This document shows, in pieces, positions 32,981-44,980 of a DNA stretch of 64,000 nt. Position 1 is the first letter of the stretch. Each line of letters begins with the position of its first letter. The position numbers and the translations under genes are program-made. This stretch comes from Dermatemys mawii. Its lineage: Eukaryota; Chordata; Testudines; Dermatemydidae. Under the pieces are notes generated by a model that saw only the letters and a program-made list of their open reading frames with translations, was not told where the DNA came from and made no database searches. Where the stretch lies: contig ML677365.1 of NCBI GenBank assembly GCA_007922305.1, positions 14,624,506 to 14,688,505 of the forward strand, read 5' to 3'.

Positions 32981-35178
32981 ATGCCTGGCCCTTACACACA
33001 GGCTGCAGAGAGTGGGGAGGGCTGCTGTGATCAGTTAAGATGATCAATGATGATTATTATTTATTATTGATCCCATATTGCAGTAAAAGATGGAGACCTC
33101 AGTCAGGATTGGGGCCTAATTGTGCCAGGCATTATATGAACACGCACACTAAAAACAGTCCCAAGTAGGAGTAACAAACAAACGGAAGGGCTGGCAGGAG
33201 GGAGGATGAGGATAATAGTGTAAGACTATGGGGCTGCTTGGACAAGCTGTGAGCTTAATTGGCATGTTTCAAGGTTTTATGTAAAAAATAATAGCTATAA
33301 ATAAATGAGATACTAATGATACCAGTAATCACTGCTGGCCACTTGCTTAGCCATCATGAATACAAATTAACACATGAATAATGCTGCCATCACAGAAAAG
33401 CAGAGCTGGCTCATCAGGCTTTGAAATTACTGAACCCTATATGCCTCCCAAGGCCAGCTGGTTCAGAAGGCACAGCAGAACTGAGACTCTAGCTAAGGCT
33501 GTGAGATGGTGATTCACTTGTTACTGCAGAACTGGGGGTAGCTGGGAGGCCAAAACCCACACACAGGTCTGAGATTTCTGTTGGTTTGTGGTTCTCCTGA
33601 GCTACATTATGGAGAAAAGTGGGCTCCAATTTGACGTGTTTTCTTTGTGGACATATACTATGAAGAAAGCCATTGTTTCACCCTCCATTTATGTTAATGT
33701 TATTTGTTTTCCTATCTAACAAAGAAAAGTACAATCTGACCATAACTATACATGCACACAATTTGGTAGGGCTGGCAGCTGCAGCTCTTCATAGATGCCA
33801 AGGACTAGACGAGCAGGCGTGTTGCAGGTCAGGGTGTACCATAGGACCATTGCCAAAAAGCTGTGTACAGAACTTTGCATAGTGCCTGCCTGCAGTGTCT
33901 GAATCATATTGTGCCATTGGTTTTCAAACAGAACTCCCTGTGGGAGTTGACATCTGCAATGCTCCTTACCACCTGGCAGATTGGTAGGACATTTTGGGGC
34001 ATCTGAAAGACAATAAATAAGAGGAAATGACTTTTAAAACAAATATGGATACATATTAGACCACAGGATCTTTTTCTGTCTGCTGCACCATGTATTGGCT
34101 TTCATATCCCATGGCTTGTTTCTCTTTCCTCTCTGATTTATCTGAATTTTTTTACATCCTAAATTAATAAGTAAAGGCATAATATTATTTTATGATATGC
34201 TGAATATAGTTTTCCATTATCCTTTCAAATCTACTTTTTTCTTTTCTCATTGTAATTGTTATCATTTTTTCCCTTCACACCACTAAAAAGAATTAATAAT
34301 AAAACCAAAACAGTTCCCCGAATTATGAAAAATCTTTTAAAAACCAAGGGATTTAATTTCCTTTCAGATTAAAGATCAAATTGCAACACAAATTCTTCTA
34401 TCAAAAGTCAACTCAAATTCTTTAGCTCAATCAGATCTGCTCCCACAGGTTCTCTAGAGTGCTCACTGCATCTGAATAGAGATATTTAAGGAACTGTGAT
34501 AAACTCATAATACTATGGAAAGTTAGGATTTCTGCATAGAAGGAAAATGCATATGAAAGGATTTGAAGGCAGTTCTTCACAACATTTTCTCATAGAGTAA
34601 TGCTGCCACTGCACTTCATCAGAACTTGACTACACAGCACTTGCTTTCAGTCACAGGTTTTGTCAGAATTATAGGATCATAGGAATGAGGCCCTTGCAAA
34701 TCAATTCCTGTTGTCCATGTTTTAATACTATGTGCACTCTACTTTTAATAGTCCCAAGCCATTGGGCTTTGGGAAACTATAACACAATCCAGCAGATCTC
34801 AGTGTCAGGAAGGTTTCACGGGTAACCTAAATTGTTCCCTTTCTTAATTTCATGCCATTACTCCTGGTTATAGCTCCTTTTACCATCCTAAATCATTCTT
34901 ATCTCACAGTTTGTAGTGACTCTCCTTGTCCGCTTTAGTTATGACTCACCATGCTATCATAGTTAGCTCAGTCTTTTTTGGAAATCAGTGCTCACATTGA
35001 ATCTAGAATATCGAGTGCACAGCCTCACCTGAAGCAAATACAGGGACTATCATGTCTGCTCCATGACTATGAATGCAACCCAGTATGTCATTGGCCTTTA
35101 CTGGTGTCATTTGTTGTTAAGAAAGTCAGTGCAAGAATTCTGTTGCATCTTAGTTCAGAGGCTGTGTGTGTGATGGAT

Positions 35179-36087
35179 CAGTGGTGCAAATAAGCCGGTA
35201 TGGTCAGGTACACCATGCCATTAAGATATTTATTACTGGTACACCACACCGGAAAGACACATTTGCTCTCTGAGGAACCATAGCGGCGAAAGGACCAGAA
35301 CGTGGCCCCGTTCCAGCAACTCCTCCGGCACAGCTGTACCATCTGCTGCCCCACCCCCAGCTCTTCCACACAGCTGCGTCTCCTTTCTGGGGTCTGTACA
35401 GCCCTGCCAGAGGACAGGGCTGTGGGTGGGGATGGGGACGGTACAGCTGTGCTGTAGGAGCTGCTAGCGTGGGGTCACCGGGAGGCCCCACGTTCTGCTC
35501 CTTTTGCCACTGCAGTTCCCGGGAGAGCCCTGCAGTCCAGTGGATATCGATTTCTATCCACAGATATCTGCATCCATGAGTATAAATTTGTATCCATGCA
35601 GGGCTCTAGTGATAGAACATTTTTTGTGAGATGCAGGCGACTGGTGGGAGGGTTACAAAGAGTCAAGTGATCCTCCCCAGGCTCAAGTAGCCCCATCAGC
35701 CTGGGGCGAGGAAAGGAAGAGGTGGGACCAGAGCTAGAAGGCCAGCACCTCTCCTCTTCCAGCCACGCTGCCCAGTGCATTCTCCTAGGGAGCTGCTCTG
35801 CTGCCCCAGGCAGCATCCAGGAGTGGCTCCAGGGCCTGGCTTCCAGGAAGAGCAGCTGAATGACAAGGGGAGCTGGTGCAGTGAGAGGACAGAGCCCTCC
35901 TCCCAAGTAATGTGGATGGGTAGAGCGGGGGACCCCGAGCTGGGAGAAGGGTGGGGAGGGTTTACTTAGGGGTTGGATGTGGGGGTCAGATGCGGAGGTT
36001 GCATACCCCCTTTTAGCTGGTGCCCCACTTTGTGTCCCTCCCATGAGTCACCATACCGGCAAGAGTTAAAATCTACTTGCACCACTG
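35179..36087. mobile_element. Non-autonomous hAT-like element (909 bp)
   Basis: The termini cagtggtgcaaataagccgg and cttgcaccactg are inverted. The GC-rich interior resembles a common turtle element with 'ggtacaccacaccgg' near one end and 'gtcaccataccggc' near the other. No clear target duplication remains. The long minus-strand open frame (35475-36044) is within it and shows no protein family. Confidence 0.7.
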
Positions 36088-36208
36088 TGTGTCATAATTA
36101 TTTGCATATAACTGATGTTATTCAGATTGCTTAGCTTTTATAAAGGACTGAATGGCTAGTTACTGATGAATAATACATTCACTGTATGCTGCATTTTCCA
36201 CTGTTCAG

Positions 36209-36388
36209 GATTTGTGCCATTCTCACTGTGATGATGCCACTATCCAGAATAAGATCACAGCTATCATCAACTGCTTTATTAATTCCACCATCCCACCAGC
36301 TCTGCAAATTGACATCCCACCAGAGCAAGCTCAGAAGATTACAGAGCACAGGAGAGAACTAGGGCCATATGTATTTAGAGAGGCACAG
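36209..36388 (+). CDS. RGS22: RGS22 coding exon 10 of window (RGS region C, middle)
   Basis: 60 codons, phase 0 at both ends. The acceptor is ccactgttcag and the donor is GTAAGA. It begins DLCHSHCDDATIQNKITAII, continues NCFINSTIPPALQIDIPPEQ and ends AQKITEHRRELGPYVFREAQ. CFINS-x-IPPALQIDIP is an RGS22 hallmark. ELGPYVFREAQ corresponds to the RGS helix where other family members have 'vFd.aq..i'. Very high identity to mammals makes orthology secure. Confidence 0.96.
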
Positions 36389-37955
36389 GTAAGAAGATGG
36401 GGATGGATGCAGAGAAAAGTGTCAGATCTGGTTAGAGATATTGTGTCTGATTTTTAGAGATGGTCTCTGTTGTTATGGGCACACTTTTGGGCCCATAAAT
36501 CCCTTGGAGCCCAAAGTTGCACCCATTATACAAATTATTATCCTGATAATTAAGAGGTCAAGATGTGGGAGAGACCTATGAATATTGTTAATCATCAGTA
36601 CACTGTATGATCTCTCTCAGCTGGTTTTAGGATGGGAAGGGGCGCTCAGCCCTACATTAGGAGTTCTTGCTTTAGACCTGCTACTCCATTTTCCTGAATT
36701 GCTTTTTGTGAATAGTTAAACTGTAGGGACCAAATTTTGTGGTTTGAGAAACCACTTAAGTAGATATAAAAAATGTTATGGACATTAGCAATACACAAAG
36801 GCAGCTTATAACTTACTGAAAATGCTGCCTTTTCTTTTTCCTTGTCTTCAGAAGGTCTGTGTAATAGGAACAGGCTGTGAACAGGTTTTTTCTTTCTCTG
36901 ATTATTCTGCTGCACAGACCAAATAAGGTCATTTGTAAACCCACAGTTTTTACCTTTTATGGTCATTACCTTTTATACTTCTATTCCTCAAAAGCATCTA
37001 GTTGCGCCTTCCCCCTTTTCCCACCAAATTGTCCCACCCCTCTTCAAAAGATCTATTAATACAAATCCACAAAATATTCAGATCATGAGGTGAACTATTT
37101 AGAAGACAGGAGGATTCATACAGATCATAAGATAGGGGAAGATGCTGATTTAAGGGCCCAACTTGTATAGAATACAGCATACTCCAGAAATACAGTGGGA
37201 CTAATGGAAGAATTTGGCACAATGATATGACTGACATTCTTATCAGATATCACTATTAAGCGCATTGGCCCCAATATTGTGAAGTGAGAAGCACCCTCAA
37301 CTCCCACTGAAGTCAAGTGACAATACAGGACTTTCAGCAATATCATGCCTTAGTACAAAGTGTTAGTAGAATGCATTGCTCTCTGATTGTTTTATTTTAT
37401 TGTTTTTCTTACTCCAGTTCAAAAAAAACCCCATGAGAGATTATATCATTGAAAAATTATCCAAGATTTGTTCATAGATCTCTAATTGGTTTAAGAGCTT
37501 TTCCGGGGGGAGGGGGACAGGAAGAATTTCCTTTCTCTTAAGGAGTGGGCGGGCGGGTGGGGGGGGCAGGAAACGGTCTCCCTGATGAACAGAATATTTA
37601 GAATACTTAAGCAGAAGAGTGGTATAAAAAGCAATCCAAGTGAATATTTTATAAAGAATACTTGTAAAAAATGATGGATGTTTTCATTAATGCAAACAAT
37701 TTTTAGGGAAATATAAAAAAGAGTGCCTTTTAACAGTGTTTTAGGATATTTCTCATCAGTAACAAACATATTGATGAGAAGCCTGTGCAGAGCAAAGCTG
37801 GACTGAAATATCAAGGGCCAATACGTGGGAGGAAATCTGCTGTGTACTAAAAAGGAAATAGTTATTGCATTGTTATGGTAAACTACATTTACTTTTTACA
37901 GTACACTCTGTTTTCTTAACATAGTCATGTTACACTTCCTTTTCTTTCTGCTCAG
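36389..37955 (+). other. RGS22: RGS22 intron (1.6 kb)
   Basis: GT-AG intron. Near 37255-37345 there is a degraded copy of the 'cccactgaagtcaagtgaca' type motif seen elsewhere in the window. A G-rich stretch lies at 37503-37572. No other feature recognised. The acceptor tract is a good polypyrimidine run ending tttctgctcag. Confidence 0.65.
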
Positions 37956-38117
37956 ATGACTATTTTTGCTCTTCTGTTTAAATTTTGGCCAAAATTTTGT
38001 GAATTTCGAAGCAATTTGGCAGATGAGAAAATTTTGCCTACTTTGGAGAGAAAAAAGGAAAAGAAGAGAGAAAAAATGAAAAGAAAAACAACAAAGGAAA
38101 GACTCGCACTCGGAAAG
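37956..38117 (+). CDS. RGS22: RGS22 coding exon 11 of window (RGS region C, end, and basic tail)
   Basis: 54 codons, phase 0 at both ends. The acceptor is tttctgctcag and the donor is GTGAGA. It begins MTIFALLFKFWPKFCEFRSN, continues LADEKILPTLERKKEK and ends in a lysine/arginine-rich KKREKMKRKTTKERLALGK. FKFWPKFCEFR is the last helix of the third RGS-type region. The basic, likely helical tail is more variable; it could act as a nuclear localisation signal, which is inference from composition only. Confidence 0.95.
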
Positions 38118-39011
38118 GTGAGAAGCTGAAATACCATAAACACATTTTTCATCAAACCAGAGTGAAACATTCAAATATTCCCCCTTTGGGCCATGAGAAG
38201 ACTCCCATTGACTTCAGTTGGCTTTGGATCAGGCCCTAAATGTTTTTGTTAAAATACAGGCTTCAGGTACAATTCAGTCCTTGGAGAATTAGGCTCCAAT
38301 CCTGCAAACACTCATGCATATGCTTAAATTGTGTGCTTAAAGATAAACCCAAGGGTAAGTGTTTGCAGGATTGGGGCATTTGTTCTTCCTCTCATTTTAG
38401 ATAGGGTGGAAATATATTTCTGTTCATCTCTTGCAGTGAGGGAAAAAGTAAAAACATGAAGAACTACATTTTCAAACAGACCTGCATGTGTAAAACTGAC
38501 CATTGCACATGGAATTGCACTAGAACACGCTGTCATTGTACGTAGACCATGCTTAGCTGTTTAATATCAGGACACAAATTTTATTTAAAATCAACATGTT
38601 TCCTTGCATATGTAATAAAAAAGCACTTCAGATGATTCAAACAAAGATTTTGAAATGCCAATACAGGATTCACTCTTTATCCTCTTTTATTTTTTGCATT
38701 TCCTTCAGTGCTGACAATGACATTTTTAGACTAGTCACTTTCATTTTTGTTACTGGGCAGTTTCTAATCTGAGTTGTTCGTTTCTCATGCACTAGTAGAA
38801 GTAGGCTGGGTTTGGGGCGCAGCTACTACAGGGGAATATTTGTGAAGCTGTTTCTCTTGAAATTTTGTTTTTAAACTATGGAAAAAATTCTACTGATATT
38901 TTATTTGATGAAAGGTTGCATTTACAAAATCTAAATGTTGAGCCCAATCTGATGGTTGGATGTGTGTGTGTGTCCCTTTAAGAGAAAATAAACTATTACA
39001 CCTGTAAGCCT

Positions 39012-39300
39012 TCTAATTAGCATTTATATAGCACTGTACATAGTCAAAGTACCATACAAACAGGTGCTCAGATACTGTAGTGATGTGAACTATATGAGTA
39101 TCTAGATAGGTAGAGAAGTTAACTAATAAATCCTCACAACAGCCTGGGAAATCACGTAATTATTATTATCCCCTTTATAGAGGGGGAATCAGAGACAGAG
39201 AAATACTGTGACTTTCCCAAGGCCACACAGCTATCAGTGTCAAGCCAAGACTAAAACCCCCAACTCGTGCTTATTCCTCCATAGCACACTGCCTCCCTAC
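39012..39300 (-). repeat. MIR SINE
   Basis: 'attattattatccccttta', 'gaatcagagacagagaaata' and 'cccaaggccacacagctatc' match MIR on the minus strand, core region included. One of the best-preserved MIRs in the window. Confidence 0.8.
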
Positions 39301-41344
39301 TGAAATGCCTACATGGGCTGTGAGCATAGGCATGGATAAAGAGTGCAACATTTATGGGTAGTGCATGTTTGGGTCTTCACCTCAGTTAAAACAGACTTTT
39401 CTTTCTCTCTAGTTTCTTTTTTTATTCTTTTTTATTTATTTGAAAACTTGTTTGAATGGAGTTTGGAGCAACAAAGCTGAAACTCCCTAGCCCTTATATA
39501 GCACAAAGAAAGTCCCATGTAGAAGAGGAGATTGTTATGGAGCAAGGGAAGGTTGATGTCTGTGCAAAATCTTTTCTTTACATTATTTGACTATTTTAAT
39601 ATTCTGTGTATGTGTCGCTCAGTGTTAGGGGCAAATCCAGTACCTTCATCTGTGGCTGTTGATGGCCCTGTGACAGTGAATCCAATGTAGAGGGACTGAA
39701 CACAGGGGAGGGGTTACATTGTCTCTGTCCAGTACAGAGTCCAGCTCGATGCACAGTCCCTGGGTGGCAATGTGCTGGGTTGTGTGGGCGTGGGGTGAAG
39801 GCAGGCCATAGCAGGGCCAGAGGATTCACTCACGTGCCGATATTTCAGCTATTGGGCTGAAGTAGCTGTTGTGAAGATTGCAAGCTTGAGGGAAGGCTGC
39901 TTTACCACCTCCCTTTCTGCACATCTGCCTATGGCCAAACCCAGCCTTTCATCCTGGGCTTTGAGCTATGGATTTGCTCCTGGGTAAGGCATTAAGCTGT
40001 ACATGCTCCATTCCTTATTCCTGTTTACATCAGTCACTCTATAAATTGCTCTTATGCCAATATCTCGGCATAAGTAGTTGCACTTCACTTACAGAAAGAG
40101 TTTTTGAAATCGTAACCGGAAAAGCACCCAAAGCCTGACTGAAAAGTTGCAATTAGTTTTAGTTTAAATCTGTGCTCATCCTTCTCTCGCTGTCCACCAA
40201 GAGAGGACAGTGCCCCATGTATGGGTTTGACTTTTCCTTCTTCTCTTTAGTCACTTGGCACAAATGTAGATTTCTAAACAATTTGGGCTAGGTCCTGCTA
40301 AGTGCTAAGCTTCTCTTTTCCATGGAAGTTGAGGGTGCTCAGTGTCTAGCAGAAACAGAATCTTTAAATTTTAGACCATAAAGCTTTAAGTACTTTTTAA
40401 AGCAGTTTCTTGGAAGATGTATGTTAGTCTGTCACCATGTTATAAAACCTTGCAGTTCTTTGGTAGATAGGAAAATTACTTAACTTTAATTTCTGGGATT
40501 TTATGTTATGTTAGAACAATTAGGGGAGGAAGATAAATAAAACGTTATGAAAATTCCAAGAAATGTAGGAAGCATAAAATCCAAGATTAGTGGCAGAGAC
40601 AATCTATTACATGAATGGACTGCTGATGTTCAACTGATTTCTGCTTTAAAATCCTACAGTGGGTTGACTTGTTGACCCAGTGGTACTGCTTTGTGCCAGT
40701 GCAACGTACAATCATGAGTGGGTTAGATTACCATGGTACAGAGTCTGAAAATGAGTTCTGAATGTCCTCCAACACTGCCAACAATTAGCAGGCCCTTGAG
40801 GGGTTTCTGCTATTTAAAGTGTCCTCCGTTGACGAAAGTAATGTCTGTATTTGCCAAACTCCTACTTCAGCTGCGAGGCTTGTGATTTTTCTCCCAAGCT
40901 CTTGTCTCTCCTGCCTGATCAGGCTTCTCTATTGACTTACATTTTCCTGCATTAAAGATAAACTATGAGAGCAGAATACTTTTCAGATTTTCTTCAAGCT
41001 TTTATTCACTTGACATCACCAAGCATATTTGCTGGGGCGATGTGTTGCTACGGTACATGATATTGTGTCATGACCTACCATAGCATGAGATGATATCATC
41101 CAAAAATTCACACAAATCCCCCATTCCCAGTTTAAAGAATAGTAAGTATAAATTTTGTACTCAGAATTGTACTGTGTCTCTGTCCAATCAACAGAGAGTT
41201 TGAGGGGTTAGCGGGCCCGCTTTGGAATGGAAGATAAAATTTCTGCAGGAGAGGTAGTTCAGGACCCTGTTGGGCTGCGTTTTGGGAGCTCTAGTCAGTC
41301 GGATGGAGGGAATGAGGGAAGTATAGAGGAAAGATGTTCTTCTG

Positions 41345-41550
41345 TGGCAGGGAATTGGAAGATCTTGGTCTTTATGCCGGCTCTGTCATCTCAGCTGTGT
41401 GACCATGGGCAAGCCATTTAACCTCTCTTCCTCAGTTGTGCCATCTGCAAAATGGGGTTAACACTTGCCTCACAGAGTTTTTGTGAGAGTTAATTAATCA
41501 ATGTTTGTAAAGGACTTTGAACCTTCCATCTGAGGAACTCAAACACAAAG
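41345..41550 (+). repeat. MIR SINE
   Basis: 'ccggctctgtcatctcagct', 'gtgtgaccatgggcaagcca' and 'ctgcaaaatggggttaacac' match MIR on the plus strand almost end to end. Confidence 0.85.
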
Positions 41551-41569
41551 CATTATTATGACATTAGAA

Positions 41570-41812
41570 AAACATTCACAGTGAGGGCAATTAACCACTA
41601 GAAGAATTTACCAAGGGTTGTGGTAGATTCTCCATCACCAAAAATGTTTAAATTGAGATTGGATGTTTTTCTAAAAAAATCTGCTCTAGTTCACCCAGGG
41701 CTATTGGACTTAAATCAGGAATTATACAGGGAAGTTCTATGACCTGTTTATGCAGGTGGTCAGAATAGATAATCACAACAGTCCCTTCTAGCCTTAAAAA
41801 TCTAGATTATAT
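41570..41812 (+). repeat. CR1 LINE 3' fragment
   Basis: 'gggcaattaaccactagaag', 'agggttgtggtagattctcc' and 'agtcccttctagccttaaaa' are CR1 3'-end phrases on the sense strand. It ends close to the foldback element that follows. Confidence 0.75.
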
Positions 41813-42060
41813 GAGTTTGTCTACACAAACATTTAGTTTGTGGCAAATTGGGGTGCAAATCTGCTCTGCTTTAGCCTGCTGTGAACTAACTGTCCACTGA
41901 AGAATGCTGACATACATTAACCATTTGTTAATGAGCTTTGATCTACTCCAATTTCAAAGAGGACTAGATCAAAGTGCATTAACAAACTATTAATGTGCAT
42001 TAGCAGGGTCCACACAGACAATCCATAGCAGGTAGATTCACACCCCAATGCCTATAAAAA
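41812..42060. mobile_element. Foldback MITE
   Basis: The sequence folds back about a centre near 41955: 'gttaatgagctttgatctac' on the left pairs with 'gatcaaagtgcattaacaaa' on the right. Farther out, 'ttggggtgcaaatct' pairs with 'agattcacaccccaa'. The left end tttgtctacac resembles the Harbinger-like MITEs in this window. No target duplication was found. Confidence 0.65.
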
Positions 42061-42262
42061 CCAAAATCTTATTAGCATGCAGGAATGATAAACAACAAAA
42101 CTGGGCATTAGGAAGCTCTGTACAAAATATGCTTGGAGTGCTTTGTGATATTGAATGTGTCAGCTGAAATACAACAATACCATCTTCCCTGACTTTAATT
42201 CTTCACCCAGCTAAGCTGCAATTATTTGTAATTAATCAAAGAATTGTTTCTATTGGTAACAG

Positions 42263-42361
42263 CAAGTGAAAAAAGTTGGCAGCTTATCAGACAGCATTTC
42301 TGTAGATGAGACCAGTATGGGTAGAGGAACACCTTCGTCTGTGACTGGATATGGACGACAA
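42263..42361 (+). CDS. RGS22: RGS22 coding exon 12 of window (C-terminal tail)
   Basis: 33 codons, phase 0 at both ends. The acceptor is tctattggtaacag and the donor is GTGAGT. Three candidate AGs were tried; only 42261-42262 leaves an open frame, which reads QVKKVGSLSDSISVDETSM, then GRGTPSSVTGYGRQ. The pieces SLSDS and YGRQ align with LLSDS and PYGRQ of human RGS22 (by memory). The exon is low-complexity, serine-rich and presumably disordered, so it diverges faster than its neighbours. Confidence 0.85.
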
Positions 42362-43862
42362 GTGAGTAATAAAATACCTTGCTACAGATATCCACACCCT
42401 GCACTTGCATCAATGAAGAGAAGTACAGCAGGATGCTGATGTATAAAGGGAAGAGAAAGGATTGGCTACTAATGCTGCTGTTGCGGGATTCTTAAAGAAC
42501 TGCTCATTCCTGACACATTAACGTTTCAGGTTAAAAGCCTGCCCTGCCTCTTCTGATGTTCTTTCACTTTTAGATGCTGAGGAGCATTTCTAACAACTTG
42601 AGGCCTTTTGAGTTTATAAGTGAGGGTAGCACTGATTTACACTTGAGATAAGACCAAGGCAACGGAGTTTCAGATTCATATCAGAACTTTCCCAAAGCCT
42701 GGGGATATTTCCAAAGACTGGGGTTCTATAATGCCAGGGGAATAGTAATTTTTTTCTTTAAAATAACAAAAGGAATGAGTACAGTAGCTTCTGAACACCA
42801 AGTGAAGGTTTATAGGTAAAATGGATGGATGGAATATAGTTTGGCATATAGACCAGCTTGAATGTCATCCAAAATCTCAAACCAACCAAAATCCAAACCA
42901 TCTTTTTAGGTCCAGTGAAGTTGGGATAAGCACATTCTCCCACCACAATCCTCTCACTCAAACAGGCCTTTTACCTTTGCTAACTGCGAGCTCTGTAAAA
43001 GGCTTTATTGCTGATTCTGAAGCCAGCATGCTACCCTACATGGACAGGCCAGGATAGAGAGGCTTCAGAATTTCTAGGAATCTGGTAACATGTGCAGAAC
43101 CAGCTTCTGTCTTCAAATCCAGTGCTACTGTAGGAAGTGAATTAAAGTTCCTCAGACTGAGCCACAAAATCTAAAATTAGCCTGAAATTTTCAATGTTTT
43201 AGGAAAAAAGGCTGATACAGAACAGAGGTACAGTCTCATAATGTTTGGGTGAGCGCCCTAAAGCTTACCTTGAACCTGAGTAGGTACATTCAAATTTAAA
43301 GAGCATCATTTTTTCCTTACTGCAGGAGAGAAGGTACGATTTCGTAGACCACCCATCTCAGTAAAGAAAGGTGCTGCCAAGTGTGGACAGAATGAATTGA
43401 GAGATTTCATATGACCTGCTGGGATCTGGGAGGGGTAGCTAGAACATAGAGAAGCTCATGGAGGTCAAAGGGAGTGTGCACTTTTGGGTGCTCAAAGGAA
43501 CAAAAAGAATGAAATTTTGGTAGGGGTAAGATTCTGTAATGTTTTAGGAAGAGGAAGGGAAGAAAAATGTGACATGGAAAAGGGAAGAGTAAAAGAAATT
43601 GGAGACATGAAAAAATTAGGATAAGCATCCAATTTATCAGACTTTTCTGAATTGCACCTCCCAAAGATTTGTAATTCACTTCTTGCTAGTGAATTGTTTC
43701 ACCATTTCAGTATTTAATGGCATAACTCCCCTTTCAATAACTTCTTCAGCTGCAAGAAAGCTGGTATTGTATTAACATAAACAAGCCCTCCTGCTGCTGA
43801 AATAGACCATCAACTATCAGTCACATGGTACAGAAGCTGATGTTTGAAAATGGTTCTTGCAG
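42362..43862 (+). other. RGS22: RGS22 intron (1.5 kb), nothing recognised
   Basis: GT-AG intron from GTGAGT to a tract ending ggttcttgcag. I see no repeat or conserved element that I can name. Confidence 0.7.
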
Positions 43863-43965
43863 GTTTCCTGGTCTTATTCCAAGTACATAGAAGCCCTCGA
43901 GCAGGAGAGAGTACTCCTTAAAATACAAGAAGATCTGGAGAAAAGGACATCATTATTTTCTACAG
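43863..43965 (+). CDS. RGS22: RGS22 coding exon 13 of window (C-terminal helix)
   Basis: 34 codons plus one base. The acceptor is ggttcttgcag. The donor ACAG|GTTATT is weak at positions 3 to 6 but is the only GT nearby that keeps the frame. It begins VSWSYSKYIEALEQERVLLK, continues IQEDLEKRTSLFST, and the last G is shared with the next exon. YSKYIEALEQER-hydrophobic-LLKIQE is a coiled-coil-like helix that is nearly identical in human RGS22 (CYSKYIEALEQERILLKIQE, by memory). Confidence 0.93.
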
Positions 43966-44336
43966 GTTATTAATCATGTTCTGTGGTTTAGGAGGACAGT
44001 GTTCTGACTACTAAACATTATGTGGTGAAAATCACACAGCATGAGGCCCTCCTCATTTGCTCTGCTTTAGGGCTGTGTGGGTGGTCCTTGCCTCCACTAG
44101 CAGACTACCCTCTCTGTTGTGGAGTGGCTCTTCGCATCAGCCCCGTATAGTTCAATGTTAAGGGTGGTGTTCAGAGCAGTCAGGGGAAGGGCCATGGGAT
44201 CCAGTGTTACCACTGCAGCGCACATGTAGCGCAGAAGAGAATGCACTCTATTTTGGCCCATGCACGGACACAGCAGATAAGGGGGAGTACTCTGCAGCTG
44301 TGCATTTCAGCTCTGTGCTGTAGGCTGCATTTTACC

Positions 44337-44694
44337 CAGGGCTGGCTCCAGGCACCAGCAGAGCAAGCACGTGCCTGGGGCGGCACTCTGTAAGGGGCGG
44401 CATTCCGGCCACACTGTCTCCCTCTTTGCTCCCCATCCGCGCTGCGGCGCTCCCACCCCCCGCTCCTCCAGCCACGCCACGGCACACACACACCCTCGCT
44501 CCTCTGGCCACTCCACGGCACACCCCCCCTCGCTCCTCCAGCCACGCCACTGCACACACACCCCCTCGCTCCTCTGGCCACTCCACGGCACACCCCCCCT
44601 CGCTCCTCCAGCCATGCCGCAGTGCCCCCTTCCTCGTTCTTCTGGGCCCCCCCTTTTTTGTGTAGGGGCAGCAAAAAAGTTAGAGCCAGCCCTG
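44337..44694. mobile_element. Non-autonomous hAT (358 bp), perfect 8-bp target duplication
   Basis: The termini are cagggctggctcc and gagccagccctg. They are flanked by identical attttacc (44329-44336 and 44695-44702). Same family as 14144-14292. Non-coding; the open frames on both strands come from its GC-rich minisatellite. It lies in the last RGS22 intron. Confidence 0.93.
44457..44640. repeat. Minisatellite (about 36-bp units) inside the hAT
   Basis: About five units alternate between two types: 'cgctcctccagccacgccac' with cacacacac, and 'cgctcctctggccactccac' with ggcacaccccccct. The higher-order unit is therefore about 72 bp. It explains the repetitive open frames seen on both strands. 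Confidence 0.85.
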
Positions 44695-44980
44695 ATTTTA
44701 CCTCCTCAGTTCCTTGCACTACGGCCACTTGGACTTTATGTGGACAAAATAAGTTTAAACATTCTATTACACTGTCAGTGTTCTCTCCCTAAAAGTAGTG
44801 GGAGTTTCAGCAGCTCATATTTTCATCGAATTTAATGTCCTCATAGTCCATGCCCTGAAACTATACAATCAACTGTGGTATTCCATTAATTTTTTGGAAA
44901 TTGTATATGACCATAAAATAGGCACTTCTCCTAAGCAAAAGCACAGTTTCCCTCAATTTTAAATTGCTTTCTTCATACAG

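Larger units (their letters stand above)
31530..36208 (+). other. RGS22: RGS22 intron (4.7 kb) with CR1 and hAT-like repeats
   Basis: GT-AG intron. It holds a CR1 LINE fragment with reverse-transcriptase remnants (about 32160-32980), an unnamed old repeat near 33050-33180 ('ccaggcattatatgaacac'), and a 909-bp element with cagtggtgcaa inverted ends (35179-36087). The remainder is unassigned. Confidence 0.7.
38118..42262 (+). other. RGS22: RGS22 intron (4.1 kb) with MIR, CR1 and a foldback element
   Basis: GT-AG intron. It contains another copy of the 'cattgacttcagttggcttt' motif (about 38205-38245), a minus-strand MIR (39012-39300), a plus-strand MIR (41345-41550), a CR1 3' fragment (41570-41812) and a foldback MITE (41812-42060). 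The segment 39600-39840 is GC-richer and unidentified. Confidence 0.7.
43966..44980 (+). other. RGS22: RGS22 intron (1.0 kb), one third hAT element
   Basis: GT-AG intron that contains a 358-bp hAT (44337-44694) with an exact 8-bp target duplication and an internal minisatellite. The rest is unassigned. Ends cttcatacag. Confidence 0.75.

Noticed and set aside
35475..36044. Minus-strand open frame of 189 codons, the longest in the window
   Set aside because: Lies within the GC-rich body of the hAT-like element at 35179-36087. Its residue makeup follows GC-rich low complexity and no domain is visible.
42283..42361. Alternative acceptors (42282, 42290) for the exon at 42263
   Set aside because: Both lead to in-frame stops within a few codons in the phase set by the previous exon.
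44207..44835. Long overlapping open frames on both strands (about 150-170 codons)
   Set aside because: They translate the 36-base minisatellite in the hAT at 44337-44694 and repeat the same peptide on both strands.
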